Shown here: positions 27,529-36,809 of the stretch, one piece after another
Layout of the letters: each line of letters begins with the position of its first letter
How positions within the stretch are numbered: the stretch's first letter is position 1
Source: Elusimicrobiota bacterium
Lineage (GTDB): Bacteria; CAYTYR01; UBA6262
NCBI GenBank assembly: GCA_003153935.1
Contig: PMCA01000036.1
Location: forward strand, 1 to 44,850
DNA: 44,850 nt
Direction: 5' to 3'
The notes under the pieces: generated by a model
Seen by the model: the letters and a program-made list of their open reading frames with translations, nothing else
Told to the model about the DNA's origin: nothing
Databases searched by the model: none
Made by a program: the position numbers and the translations under genes

Positions 27529-30150
27529 ATGAAATCAGACGAAATACGCAAAAAATACCTGGACTTCTTCGTCGAGCGCAAACACCACCCGGCCAAAAGC
27601 GACGGTCTGGTGCCGTCAAGCGACCCGACCTTGTTATTTACCAGCGCCGGCATGGTGCAGTTCAAGAATATGTTCCTGGGCAAAACCCGCCTCGAATACA
27701 CCCGGGCCACCAGCTGCCAGAAATGTTTCCGCACTAACGACCTGGAACGGGTAGGGCGTACCGCTCGTCACCACACCTTTTTTGAAATGCTGGGCAATTT
27801 TAGCTTCGGCGATTATTTTAAGAAAGAAGCCATCAGCTGGGCCTGGGAATTCCTGACCAAGGTGATAAAACTGCCTGAAGATAAATTATGGGTAACCATT
27901 TACGAAGACGATGACGAGACCGCCAAGATCTGGTCTGCCATTGTCAAACCTGAGAGAATAGTCCGGCTGGGCAAGGATTCTAATTTCTGGCAGATGGGCG
28001 AGACTGGCCCCTGCGGTCCCTGTTCGGAGATAATCTACGACCAGGGTGACAAATTCGGCTGCGGTAAAGAGGATTGCAAAGTAGGCTGCGACTGTGACCG
28101 CTATTTAGAGGTCTGGAACCTGGTCTTCACCCAATTCGACCGGGATGAAACTGGTAAATTGAATCCTTTGCCCCAGAAAAATATCGACACTGGCATGGGA
28201 CTGGAAAGGCTGGCGGCGGTAGTGCAGGGCGTACCGTCCAACTTTGACACTGACCTGTTCCAACCTATAATAAGGCAAGCTGCTGACCTGGCCGGTGTTG
28301 AATATGGCCGGGAAGAGAAAACAGATATTTCCCTGAAGATCATCTCTGATCATGTGCGGGGTGTTTCCTTCCTGATTGGTGACGGCATTTTGCCGTCTAA
28401 CGACGGCCGTGGTTATGTTTTGCGGCGCATGATCAGGAGAGCGCATCGCTACGGTAAAATATTGGGGATCAATGAGCCGTTCCTGCATAAGCTGGCGTCC
28501 GTGGTCATCGAAACCATGAAAGGGACTTATACCGAGCTCGCTGAAGCCAAGGAACATATTTATAGTGTGATCATGCAGGAAGAAAATAAATTCCAGCAAA
28601 CTTTGGAACAGGGACTGAACATCCTGGACGAGGTTATCGCTGAAGCCAAAACTAAAAAGCTCCGGTCCATACCCGGAGAACAGGTATTTAAATTATATGA
28701 CACTTTCGGTTTCCCGGCGGACCTGACACAGGAGATCGTCGCCGAGCAGGGGCTGGGAGTGGACCTGTCCGGTTTCGATCAGGAAATGGAAAAACAAAAA
28801 GAGAAGGCCCGCGCCGCCTGGAAAGGCTCCGGCGCTGAAGATATTTCTTTCTATAGCGTGCTGCATAAAGAAACCGGTGACGCTGATTTCGTCGGTTACG
28901 AAGAAGAGAAGATCAGCACCAAGATAGCAGCCCTGCTGGTAGATAAAAAAACCGTATCTACCGCCAATGCCGGCGAAACTGTGTCCGTCGTCCTGTTCCA
29001 AACGCCCTTTTACGGAGAGACCGGCGGTCAGGTCGGCGACACGGGCAGGATAACTAAAGGTAAAGATATTTTAGAGATAACCGATACCATCAAACCGGTG
29101 CCCGGATTGATTGTCCACCAGGGCGTCATAAAGTCCGGCACTTTCAATAAGAATGATACCGTCGAGGCGAGCATCGACGAAGAACGGCGCAATGACATCG
29201 CCCGTAACCATACCGCCACGCATTTGTTGCAAGCCGCCTTAAGAACCATTTTCGGGGCTCATGTGGCGCAAGCGGGATCCCTGGTCGAACCGGAGCGTTT
29301 GCGTTTCGATTTTTCCCACAACCAGGGTCTCGACCAGCACGAGCGGGAAAAACTGGAAGATATCGTCAACGGCTTTATCCGGGCCAACCTGCCCGTCAAA
29401 GTCACCGAGAAATCACTCGACGAAGCTAAGAAATCAGGAGCTATCGCCCTATTCGGCGAGAAATACGGCGCCAAGGTCAGGGTAGTGGAAGTGCCCGGCG
29501 TCAGCCAGGAATTATGCGGCGGCACGCACTGCGGAGCGACCGGCGAGATAGGGTTATTTAAGATCCTGAACGAAGCCAGTATCGCCCAAGGGGTACGCCG
29601 CATCGAAGCTATAACCGGACGCGCGGCAGTTGGTTTTATGCACCAACAGGCTAACTTGCTCACCGAATTGGAAGCATTGCTTAAAACCAACACTAATGAA
29701 CTTCTTAAAAAAGCGGCTAAACTGCTGGAACAGGTAAAGACTCTGCAAAAGGAGATCCAGCAGCAAAAAACCTCCGGCCAGACCTTTAATGTCTCTGACC
29801 TAACCAAAGAATTCAAGACCATTAATGGGGTTACGGTCCTGGCCAGGAAGGTAGATGAGGCCGGACCGGAAGAACTGCGCCTGTTGGGGGATAAGCTGAA
29901 AGAGATCCAGAAAAGCGGAGTTTTTGTCCTGGGAGGGGTCAAAAATGACAAAATAGCCCTTATATGCCTGGTCACCCAGGATCTATACCCCAGAGGCCTG
30001 CATGCGGGTAAAATAATCAAGGAAGTGGCAGCAGTGGTGGGCGGGTCTGGAGGCGGGCGGCAGGATATGGCCCAGGCCGGCGGCAAGGATATTAATAAGC
30101 TGGATGAGGCTATCTCAAAAACCATTGAAATCATTGAGCATTTGAAATAA
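27529..30150 (+). CDS. alaS: Alanyl-tRNA synthetase
   Basis: Charges tRNA-Ala. The 873 residues are full length. The class II catalytic domain comes first (SDGLVPSSDPTLLFTSAGMVQFKNMFLG), then the editing domain with H561-x3-H565 in NHTATHLL and C663/H667 in CGGTHC. The C-terminal oligomerisation region ends VGGSGGGRQDMAQAGG, so the C-Ala glycine motif is present. AAGGAG (27518-27523) precedes the ATG. It follows carB across an 81-base gap containing a repeat; linkage to nucleotide synthesis is positional only. Confidence 0.97.
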   Translation: MKSDEIRKKYLDFFVERKHHPAKSDGLVPSSDPTLLFTSAGMVQFKNMFLGKTRLEYTRATSCQKCFRTNDLERVGRTARHHTFFEMLGNFSFGDYFKKEAISWAWEFLTKVIKLPEDKLWVTIYEDDDETAKIWSAIVKPERIVRLGKDSNFWQMGETGPCGPCSEIIYDQGDKFGCGKEDCKVGCDCDRYLEVWNLVFTQFDRDETGKLNPLPQKNIDTGMGLERLAAVVQGVPSNFDTDLFQPIIRQAADLAGVEYGREEKTDISLKIISDHVRGVSFLIGDGILPSNDGRGYVLRRMIRRAHRYGKILGINEPFLHKLASVVIETMKGTYTELAEAKEHIYSVIMQEENKFQQTLEQGLNILDEVIAEAKTKKLRSIPGEQVFKLYDTFGFPADLTQEIVAEQGLGVDLSGFDQEMEKQKEKARAAWKGSGAEDISFYSVLHKETGDADFVGYEEEKISTKIAALLVDKKTVSTANAGETVSVVLFQTPFYGETGGQVGDTGRITKGKDILEITDTIKPVPGLIVHQGVIKSGTFNKNDTVEASIDEERRNDIARNHTATHLLQAALRTIFGAHVAQAGSLVEPERLRFDFSHNQGLDQHEREKLEDIVNGFIRANLPVKVTEKSLDEAKKSGAIALFGEKYGAKVRVVEVPGVSQELCGGTHCGATGEIGLFKILNEASIAQGVRRIEAITGRAAVGFMHQQANLLTELEALLKTNTNELLKKAAKLLEQVKTLQKEIQQQKTSGQTFNVSDLTKEFKTINGVTVLARKVDEAGPEELRLLGDKLKEIQKSGVFVLGGVKNDKIALICLVTQDLYPRGLHAGKIIKEVAAVVGGSGGGRQDMAQAGGKDINKLDEAISKTIEIIEHLK

Positions 30151-30190
30151 TTTTAATAAATCACTTTAAATATATATCTAAGGGAATTAC

Positions 30191-32146
30191 ATGGGTTACA
30201 TGCAGCCGAAACCGATCGGCAAAATAAGGCGGGACGGGTCTAAGAAGTCCAAGAAGGCCAGATTCCGCTTACCTATACATATATTTACCCTACTGACCTT
30301 TCTGGTAGCCGGAGTGGTCCTTTTTAGCTCCATCTATTCCTACTTCTATTTTTACCGGCACCGCCCCCTGATGCTTAACGCTACTCAAAAAAAATACCGC
30401 CATTATGATTTTGTGGTATTCCATCTCGATCATCTGGGTAAATCACCCAATAACACGAATCTGGTAGTCTTCATCGAAAAGAATAATATCTCCCTGACTT
30501 CTATAGGCGGCATCAAAGGAACATTACTGGCATATAATCCCAGCCTGCACCAATATGAAGCCAGGTGGCCAGTCCCCTGGAATGCGCCCGGAGGCACCTA
30601 TACCGCTAAGTTAATAATCCCGCGGGAGAAGAAACCGCCCCAAGTCCTGACCACCACTTTTGAGATCGAACGGGTTACTCCCCCGGCAGTGAAACCGGGA
30701 CTGGGAGTCCTGACCCTGGAAAGCACTACCTATTTGGAATCAGCTAAGATCAAAGACCCGGACGGGGTGGTAGGCAATTGGGAGAATATTTTCTCCTGGG
30801 CCGATTTCCTGACGGCGGACGCTATCTGGTACCTGGCCGGACAGACCGCCAGCTGGGGCACCAAGATCAACAATGATTTTCCCTGGGTCCAGTCCAACGC
30901 GCAGTTCGTACCCAAATTTGCCAAAGCCGCGCATAAGCGCGGATTTAAATTCGGCGCCTGGGTGGCCTGCTACCTGACCTTTGGCGATATAACCAAAAAA
31001 GCCGACTATAACTATGCCTACAATTATGACGGGAAGCTGGGCACCTGCGTTCCCACCCGTTCCGTTTCCATCGGCGACGCGAAACGGCGCAATGACATCA
31101 TCAAGATGCTTAAACACCTGGCGGCTATCCCCGAGGTGGATTATATCGGCGTGGATTATATACGCAACGCTATCGGCGGTTATGAAATGGTGAACCAGTT
31201 CGTCGACGATATGCGTCCCGACCTGCCGGCCAACTGGAAGAACCTCGACAAAATGGGGCGAATGTGCTGGCTTGGACGGGAGATACAGAACCGGCAGAAA
31301 ATGAAACTGGTCGACCAATGGAACTGGTGGCGCGCCCAGTATATCGCCCATATAATCAAAGAGATCAAGGAAAAAGTCGATACTAATAAACCGCTCTGGT
31401 GTTATACTCTGAGCTGGGAGAAGGGTTGGCAGCACGGGCAGGACCCGATCATGATGAATGACGCCGGCGCCGACCTGGACGCGGTTATGCTGTACGAATG
31501 CGACCGGGGCCAGTTCAACGACCTGATAAAAGACTGGAACCGTTATGTCGGGACCAACCAGGTAAATTTACTGGGCGGGGACGTAGTAGACTGGAACCTG
31601 CACCAAAGCGTGACCAATCCTCCCGGGCCGCTGGAGCTCTATGACCGCCTCGTAACCGCTCACCGTAAGATGTCCGGTGACGGCAAAATAAAAGGCATGT
31701 TCTGGCACGACCTGGCTCGCGGACTATGGGGCCGCCTGGGACCGTATTCGGTCAATGAATGGGCCATTGCCGGGGCCGCCGCTTTTGCCACTCTTAGACA
31801 GGATTGGGGTTTGCTGGACATAGAGCTGCTCCCAGAATGGCCGGAAACCATGGCCAGCGGACGGGAATATGAGATCAAGGTCAAGGTCAAGAACCGTTCC
31901 CAGTATGAGCAGCATGAAATAATTACCGAGTTTTTACCGACACCATATATGACATGCCTAAGTGACCGCAAACAGGTGATCAAGTCTCTGGCTTCGGGCG
32001 CCCAGCAGACAGTTTCTTTTAACATAAAAGTCCGGGGTACTGACTCCGGCCGGGCGTTCCAGAACATGCTGGCCTTTTCCGGCCAGTGGGACGCCAAAAC
32101 CGCCTATCACCGCCTGGTTACCTTCAAATATTCGCGGGTACAATAA
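30191..32146 (+). CDS. Membrane-anchored glycoside-hydrolase-like TIM-barrel protein
   Basis: The protein has 651 residues. A basic N-terminus (about 1-28) is followed by a membrane helix (about 28-55), so it is probably anchored facing outward. Residues about 60-165 look like a beta-sandwich. A TIM-barrel-like region about 175-540 contains FAKAAHKRGFKFGAWVACY, VDYIGVDYIRN and a late DAVMLYE strand. This resembles the GHL10/DUF187-type putative glycoside hydrolases, though I recognise the style rather than a named family. A C-terminal Ig-like domain (about 555-651) has ITEFLPTPYMTCLSDRKQVIKSL. The substrate is unknown. AAGGGA precedes the ATG at 30191; an ATG three codons later is also possible. 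Confidence 0.65.
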   Translation: MGYMQPKPIGKIRRDGSKKSKKARFRLPIHIFTLLTFLVAGVVLFSSIYSYFYFYRHRPLMLNATQKKYRHYDFVVFHLDHLGKSPNNTNLVVFIEKNNISLTSIGGIKGTLLAYNPSLHQYEARWPVPWNAPGGTYTAKLIIPREKKPPQVLTTTFEIERVTPPAVKPGLGVLTLESTTYLESAKIKDPDGVVGNWENIFSWADFLTADAIWYLAGQTASWGTKINNDFPWVQSNAQFVPKFAKAAHKRGFKFGAWVACYLTFGDITKKADYNYAYNYDGKLGTCVPTRSVSIGDAKRRNDIIKMLKHLAAIPEVDYIGVDYIRNAIGGYEMVNQFVDDMRPDLPANWKNLDKMGRMCWLGREIQNRQKMKLVDQWNWWRAQYIAHIIKEIKEKVDTNKPLWCYTLSWEKGWQHGQDPIMMNDAGADLDAVMLYECDRGQFNDLIKDWNRYVGTNQVNLLGGDVVDWNLHQSVTNPPGPLELYDRLVTAHRKMSGDGKIKGMFWHDLARGLWGRLGPYSVNEWAIAGAAAFATLRQDWGLLDIELLPEWPETMASGREYEIKVKVKNRSQYEQHEIITEFLPTPYMTCLSDRKQVIKSLASGAQQTVSFNIKVRGTDSGRAFQNMLAFSGQWDAKTAYHRLVTFKYSRVQ

Positions 32147-32221
32147 ATAGGATTGCATTTTTACCCGGCTTATGATAAAAATGGGGCTAGCCGAGCGTCA
32201 TAAAATTTTCAGGGAGGCTAT

Positions 32222-32383
32222 ATGCCATCGAAGAAGGATCTGACCGTTGACAGCATCGAAAAAAGATTGAAACAACTGGAAATAGACATCGTCCTGAAAC
32301 AGCTGGAACTGGTGGAACTGCAAAAAAGAAAAAGCGAATTAACCTTATTAAAACTGCATAAAGAAAAAGATATTGAGGAATAG
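32222..32383 (+). CDS. Small helical (coiled-coil-like) protein, 53 residues
   Basis: The frame from ATG 32222 to TAG 32383 encodes 53 residues that begin MPSKKDLTVDSIEKRLKQLE and are almost wholly charged/leucine heptad-like helix (KQLEIDIVLKQLELVELQKR). AGGGAGG (32211-32217) gives a strong ribosome-binding site. It ends 17 bases before sppA and probably shares its transcript. I do not recognise a family; a short amphipathic or coiled-coil partner protein is the visible character. Confidence 0.65.
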   Translation: MPSKKDLTVDSIEKRLKQLEIDIVLKQLELVELQKRKSELTLLKLHKEKDIEE

Positions 32384-32400
32384 CGAAAGGGGCAACAAGA

Positions 32401-33351
32401 ATGGATAAAAGAAAATTATTAACCTACGGTTTGCTGGGTCTCTGCGCCCTGGCAACGATACTGGGTCTGATACAACTTTTTAAGGGACCCAACACCGCCA
32501 CAGCTAAGGCCGATAAACCCGGCCTGGAAATTCCCAAAATGGGAAAGAGCGGCATAGCCGTGGTCTATATTTACGGCGATATCTACGTAGAGCGCCAGAG
32601 TTCCGTTTTCCCGGGTTTTATGGAAGGGGCCGACTCAATCGTCGACCGGCTGAGAAAACTGGGTAAAAACCCCAATGTCAAGGCCGTGGTCCTGCGTATA
32701 AATTCACCCGGGGGCAGCACCGGGGCCAGCCAGGAAATATATGAAGAGGTCAAAAAATTACGCGCCAAAAATATAAAGGTGATAGTATCCATGGGAGATG
32801 TCGGCGCCAGCGGCGCTTATTATATTTCCTGCCCGGCGGATAAGATCATCGCCAACCCCTCGACCATCACCGGCAGCATCGGCGTGATCTTCAATTTCGG
32901 CAACATGGAGGAACTGTTCAAGAAGATCGGTGTAAAATTCGAGGTGGTCAAGAGCGGTAATAACAAGGATATTGGCGCCTTCTGGCGCGCGCCGCGGGCG
33001 GAAGAACGCAAATTATTGCAAGGCATGATCGATAATACTTATGAGCAATTCGTCAACGCCGTGGCCGAGGGCCGCAAAATGCCGGTGGAAAAAGTGAAAG
33101 AGCTGGCGGACGGGTCCATCTTCACCGGCGAACAAGCGCTTAAGCTGGGGCTGGTGGACCAGCTGGGTAATTTTCCCGACGCCATACAGGAAGCGGGGCG
33201 CATGGCGGGACTGGGTGACGACCCTTATATTATCAAGGACTATTCCTCAGCCGAAAAAATCTGGGAAATGTTCGGCCGCAAATTTGACGAAGGCAGTTTG
33301 AATAAGCTCGTGGAAAAGACCAGCACCCGGCTGGCTTATATACTGGAGTAA
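32401..33351 (+). CDS. sppA: Signal peptide peptidase SppA
   Basis: Membrane serine protease that degrades cleaved signal peptides. The 316 residues match the short Bacillus-type single-domain form. An N-terminal membrane helix is about 7-27. The catalytic dyad is Ser137 in GDVGASGAYY and Lys189 in VVKSGNNKDIGAF; the 52-residue spacing matches the short type. LRINSPGGSTGAS is the oxyanion region. AAAGGGG lies upstream. A Yip1-like membrane protein follows after 2 bases. Confidence 0.93.
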   Translation: MDKRKLLTYGLLGLCALATILGLIQLFKGPNTATAKADKPGLEIPKMGKSGIAVVYIYGDIYVERQSSVFPGFMEGADSIVDRLRKLGKNPNVKAVVLRINSPGGSTGASQEIYEEVKKLRAKNIKVIVSMGDVGASGAYYISCPADKIIANPSTITGSIGVIFNFGNMEELFKKIGVKFEVVKSGNNKDIGAFWRAPRAEERKLLQGMIDNTYEQFVNAVAEGRKMPVEKVKELADGSIFTGEQALKLGLVDQLGNFPDAIQEAGRMAGLGDDPYIIKDYSSAEKIWEMFGRKFDEGSLNKLVEKTSTRLAYILE

Positions 33352-33353
33352 AA

Positions 33354-33941
33354 ATGGAACTGGCAGAAGTAATATCAGAGATCATCATCGATCCGGAGAG
33401 AGGCTTAAGCGAAGTTCTCGTTTCCCGGAAACCCTTGCTGCTGGCTATCGGTATAGCCATAGCCGGCCTGTTCTGCCAGATCGTTTCCGCCATGCTGCTG
33501 GAAAGTTACAGCCCCGACCAGATCGCCGGCATGTTTATCGCCCGGTTCCTGGCTAGCTTGTTCTCCTTCGCCGTTTTCTGGTTCGTGCTCACGGCTATGT
33601 TCCATTTTATCGCCACCTGGCATCAGACCGAAGGCTCGAGCCACAACCTGTTCGTGCTCTTCGGCAGCAGCCTGACCCCGATGATCTTCATGCCCGTCGC
33701 TGCCCTGCTGGCCAAAAACCTCGGCTCCGGCGGACATTTTGTATTTTTCCTGTTATCCGCGGCTATCTTCGTCTGGGTACTTTTCCTGCAGGTTAAGAGT
33801 CTAAAATTGATCTACCACTGGCAGACCGGGAAAGCCATACTGGTTTATATAATGCCCTTTGCTTCTACTTTTGTCCTCCTGTTTATATCCACTATTATGC
33901 TGATAGTTTTGGCTTTCGCACTTTTTGCCAGCTACTTTTAA
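33354..33941 (+). CDS. Yip1-domain-like integral membrane protein
   Basis: The protein has 195 residues with about five hydrophobic segments: about 27-48, 62-85, 98-120, 126-150 and 165-190. The N-terminal start MELAEVISEIIIDPERG resembles the IxxPxxxF-type entry of bacterial YIP1 family proteins. Family assignment rests on topology and that N-terminal pattern. No function can be given. It lies 2 bases after sppA and is probably coexpressed. Confidence 0.6.
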   Translation: MELAEVISEIIIDPERGLSEVLVSRKPLLLAIGIAIAGLFCQIVSAMLLESYSPDQIAGMFIARFLASLFSFAVFWFVLTAMFHFIATWHQTEGSSHNLFVLFGSSLTPMIFMPVAALLAKNLGSGGHFVFFLLSAAIFVWVLFLQVKSLKLIYHWQTGKAILVYIMPFASTFVLLFISTIMLIVLAFALFASYF

Positions 33942-33947
33942 TCCCCT

Positions 33948-34868
33948 ATGAAAAAACACCAGCCAGCTTACCTTAAATCTCACTCCGACGGCACTTTAGC
34001 TAAGAAATTGGCCGCGGCCAACGCGCGCCTGCAACACTGCGACCTGTGTCCACGCCGCTGCCTGGTTAACCGGCAGGCTGGCGAGAAGGGGTTTTGCGGC
34101 GCTGGCGCGGATCTGAAGATCTCCTCCTATAACGCTCATTTCGGGGAAGAACCGCCGATCAGCGGGACTCATGGTTCGGGTACTATTTTCTTCACGGGCT
34201 GTAACCTGCGCTGCGTTTTTTGCCAGAACTATCCTATCAGCCAGCTGGGCCATGGCCAGCCGTTCACTGTCCGGGAACTGGCGGATATCATGCTGGAGCT
34301 AAAAAAGAGAAAATGCCACAATTTAAACCTGGTAACCGGCGCCATTTACCTGCCGCAGATCCTGTCCGCCCTGGAGCTCGCTATAAAAGAAGGATTTGAC
34401 CTGCCCCTGGTTTATAACTGCAGCGGTTATGAATCCCTGGACGCCCTGGAGTTGCTGGATGGCATAGTAGATATTTACCTGCCTGACGCCAAATATAACG
34501 ATCCCCGAATGTCCAAAAAATATTCCCAATCTGCTGATTACCCTGAAATAAACAAACTGGCGCTAAAGGAAATGTACCGCCAGGTAGGCGACCTTATTCT
34601 TGATGAAGAGGGTCTGGCGGTCCGGGGATTGATCATCAGGCATCTCGTCCTGCCGGAAAATATCGCCGGTAGTGAACAAGTACTGGAATTCATTGCCAAA
34701 GAAATATCTGCCCAAACCTTTCTTAGCCTCATGGCCCAATACCATCCCGCGCATTTAGCCAGCAACTTCCCCGAGCTATCCCGCCGTCTGACCAAACCTG
34801 AATATGAGCGGGTCGTGGACAAGCTCCATGAACTGGAACTGGATAATGGCTGGTGCCAGGAATTATAG
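33948..34868 (+). CDS. Radical SAM protein, PflX/COG1313 type
   Basis: Radical SAM iron-sulfur protein of the PflX-like group. The protein has 306 residues. A first cysteine motif CDLCPRRC (about 28-35) with a following FCGAG precedes the SAM-cluster motif C85-x3-C89-x2-C92 in CNLRCVFCQN. NLVTGAIYLPQI and YNCSGYES further match this group. The substrate is unknown. A Memo-family gene lies directly downstream with its own likely promoter; such radical SAM and Memo genes are often neighbours. Family is secure, function open. Confidence 0.85.
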   Translation: MKKHQPAYLKSHSDGTLAKKLAAANARLQHCDLCPRRCLVNRQAGEKGFCGAGADLKISSYNAHFGEEPPISGTHGSGTIFFTGCNLRCVFCQNYPISQLGHGQPFTVRELADIMLELKKRKCHNLNLVTGAIYLPQILSALELAIKEGFDLPLVYNCSGYESLDALELLDGIVDIYLPDAKYNDPRMSKKYSQSADYPEINKLALKEMYRQVGDLILDEEGLAVRGLIIRHLVLPENIAGSEQVLEFIAKEISAQTFLSLMAQYHPAHLASNFPELSRRLTKPEYERVVDKLHELELDNGWCQEL

Positions 34869-34876
34869 TAATATTC

Positions 34877-34905
34877 TTGACTTAAACCGGGCTTTGAGTT
34901 AAAAT
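34877..34905 (+). promoter_or_regulatory. Candidate sigma-70 promoter for the Memo-family gene
   Basis: TTGACT (34877-34882), a 17-base spacer and TAAAAT (34900-34905). A second TATAAT lies at 34911-34916 without a well-spaced -35. AGAGGAG then leads to the ATG at 34933, giving a short leader of about 20 bases. Confidence 0.6.
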
Positions 34906-34932
34906 TCAGATATAATTTCAGAGGAGATTTTT

Positions 34933-35742
34933 ATGCGCAGGGCTCCCATAGTAGCCGGACAATTTTATGCCGGTAGTGAAAGAACTTTGATAACCGAGGT
35001 CAAAAAGTTCCTGTCCAAAGACACGGAAGCCAAAAAACGGGCTTTGGGCATCATGGTGCCTCATGCCGGTTATATCTATTCGGGACGAGTGGCTGGCAGC
35101 GTTTACGGCCGGATAGAAATGCCGGCCACAGTGGTCATGATCGGACCTAATCATACCGGGTTCGGGCACATGGTTTCTTTAATGGCTGAGGGCACCTGGA
35201 CCACACCGCTGGGGGTATGTTCCATAGACGACATCCTGGCCCAAAAGATCATCAAGAATTGCGACCCCTTGATCACTGTCGACAGCTCCGCTCACCAGCG
35301 CGAACATTCGCTGGAGGTGCAACTGCCATTCCTGCAATACCTCAAAAAAGATATAAAGATAGTTCCTATCTGTTTGGCTGATTATAGCTTAGAGGTTTGC
35401 CGAAACCTGGGGACGGGAATTGCCAAGGCCATCGCCGCCAGCGCCGAGCCAACTCTGGTGCTGGCATCATCGGATATGACTCATTACGAATCTAAAGCCA
35501 GCGCCCGGGAGAAAGACAATCTGGCGATCAAGGATATTCTGAACCTGGCTCCGGAAAGCTTAATGGCCACCGTGACCAGCCAGGAGATCAGCATGTGTGG
35601 TTCAGGTCCAACGGCCGTTATGCTGTTTGCCGCCAGGATACTGGGAGCCACCAAAGCCGAATTGACCATGTATGACACCAGCGGTACAGTCACCGGCGAC
35701 GACAATTCAGTAGTAGGCTACGCTGGGATTATTGTTAGTTGA
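34933..35742 (+). CDS. amrB: AmmeMemoRadiSam system protein B (Memo family)
   Basis: Memo-family protein with the extradiol-dioxygenase-like fold. The 269 residues match the full length. The N-terminal PIVAGQFYAGSE, VPHAGYIYSGRVAGSVY (His near 49), GPNHTG, QREHSLEVQLPFLQY and SSDMTHYE give the metal-site histidines; MCGSGPTAVM is the conserved Cys region. GAGGAG lies 6 bases before the ATG. The upstream neighbour is a radical SAM protein of the PflX type; the AMMECR1 partner of the usual triad is not in the window. The biochemical role is uncertain for the whole family. Confidence 0.88.
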   Translation: MRRAPIVAGQFYAGSERTLITEVKKFLSKDTEAKKRALGIMVPHAGYIYSGRVAGSVYGRIEMPATVVMIGPNHTGFGHMVSLMAEGTWTTPLGVCSIDDILAQKIIKNCDPLITVDSSAHQREHSLEVQLPFLQYLKKDIKIVPICLADYSLEVCRNLGTGIAKAIAASAEPTLVLASSDMTHYESKASAREKDNLAIKDILNLAPESLMATVTSQEISMCGSGPTAVMLFAARILGATKAELTMYDTSGTVTGDDNSVVGYAGIIVS

Positions 35743-35789
35743 GAGAAAAACAGTACACTTAACACTGTTCTTATGAAAATGGAGGTTCA

Positions 35790-36809
35790 ATGACTGAGAT
35801 CAGGAAGGACCCCTTTACCGGACAATGGATAGTAACCGGCACCGAAGGCGAGCAGGATTTTTTTACTTCGCTGGCCCTGCAGGAAAAAACTGAATGGAAG
35901 GTTTGTCCTTTCTGCCCCGGCAGTGAAAAAGTCAGCGGCAAGGAAATTTACGCGTTACGGACCCCCGGCACGCCGGCGGACAGTCCCGGTTGGGAAGTGC
36001 GGGTGATCGTTTCCAAGCAGGCGGCACTGCAGATCGAAAGCGATCCGGACCGCCGGCCCGAAGGCATGTACGACCTGATGAATAACGTCGGCGCGCATGA
36101 AGTTATAATCGAAACTCCCGACCATATCAAGAACCTTTCCAATCTTTCCGTTGACCAGGTAACCAAGGTCTTGAGCACTTACCAGGCGCGCATGCGTGAC
36201 CTGGAAGGGGACCGCCGGTTTAAATACTCCCTCGTATTCAAGAACCAGCGCAAAGCGAGCAAATACCGCCTGGGACACTCGCACTCGCAACTGGTCGCCC
36301 TGCCCATTACGCCGAAAAGCATAAAAGATGAACTGCAGAATTCACGCGAATATTACAGTTATAAGGAGCGCTGCCTTTACTGCGACGTTATCACCCAGGA
36401 GCTTAAGGACCCCAAGAGGATCGTGGAAGAAAACGATTATTTCGTGGCCATTACTCCTTTTGCCAGCCGTTTCCCTTTCGAGGTCTGGGTCCTCCCCAAG
36501 AGGCACAACTGCGATTACCTGCGGGAAAGCTACGACAGCATCAATAACCTGGCCAAGATACTGAAAGGCAGCCTGCTGCGTATAGAAAAAGTTCTGGATG
36601 ATCCTCCGCTGAATTACATGCTGCATACTGCACCGTACCTGCGCGAGCGGGAAGGTTACTGGGGAACCATCCGCGACGACTATCACTGGCACATCGAGAT
36701 CACGCCCCAAATCCTGGAGCTGACTGGATTCGAGTGGGGCACTGGTTCGTACATCGAGCCTTTGCTGCCGGAAACTGCGGCCCAGATCCTGCGCGACGTC
36801 AAACTATAG
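35790..36809 (+). CDS. GalT-family nucleotidyltransferase (HIT superfamily)
   Basis: The protein has 339 residues. Annotation as galactose-1-phosphate uridylyltransferase would be usual: it starts MTEIRKDPFTGQWIV, has zinc-type CPFC (Cys39, Cys42), a second CLYC pair, and FPFEVWVLPKRHN. The active-site motif is H163-S-H165-S-Q167 rather than the classical HPHxQ of GalT. HSHSQ is what I recall for ADP-glucose phosphorylase-like relatives, so the true sugar nucleotide is uncertain. GGAGG lies 5 bases before the ATG. It is followed 8 bases later by a MarC-family gene. Confidence 0.8.
   Translation: MTEIRKDPFTGQWIVTGTEGEQDFFTSLALQEKTEWKVCPFCPGSEKVSGKEIYALRTPGTPADSPGWEVRVIVSKQAALQIESDPDRRPEGMYDLMNNVGAHEVIIETPDHIKNLSNLSVDQVTKVLSTYQARMRDLEGDRRFKYSLVFKNQRKASKYRLGHSHSQLVALPITPKSIKDELQNSREYYSYKERCLYCDVITQELKDPKRIVEENDYFVAITPFASRFPFEVWVLPKRHNCDYLRESYDSINNLAKILKGSLLRIEKVLDDPPLNYMLHTAPYLREREGYWGTIRDDYHWHIEITPQILELTGFEWGTGSYIEPLLPETAAQILRDVKL

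Noticed and set aside
29259-30134. A 291-residue serine-rich minus-strand frame opposite alaS
   Set aside because: Shadow of the alaS C-terminal region; composition reflects complement of Lys/Glu/Ala codons.
32153-32176. TTGCAT and TATGAT as a promoter before the 53-residue gene
   Set aside because: The spacer is 12 bases, too short for a sigma-70 promoter.
35749-35769. AACAGT/ACTGTT hairpin between the Memo-family gene and galT as a terminator
   Set aside because: The stem is only 6 bp with a 9-base loop and no T-run follows.
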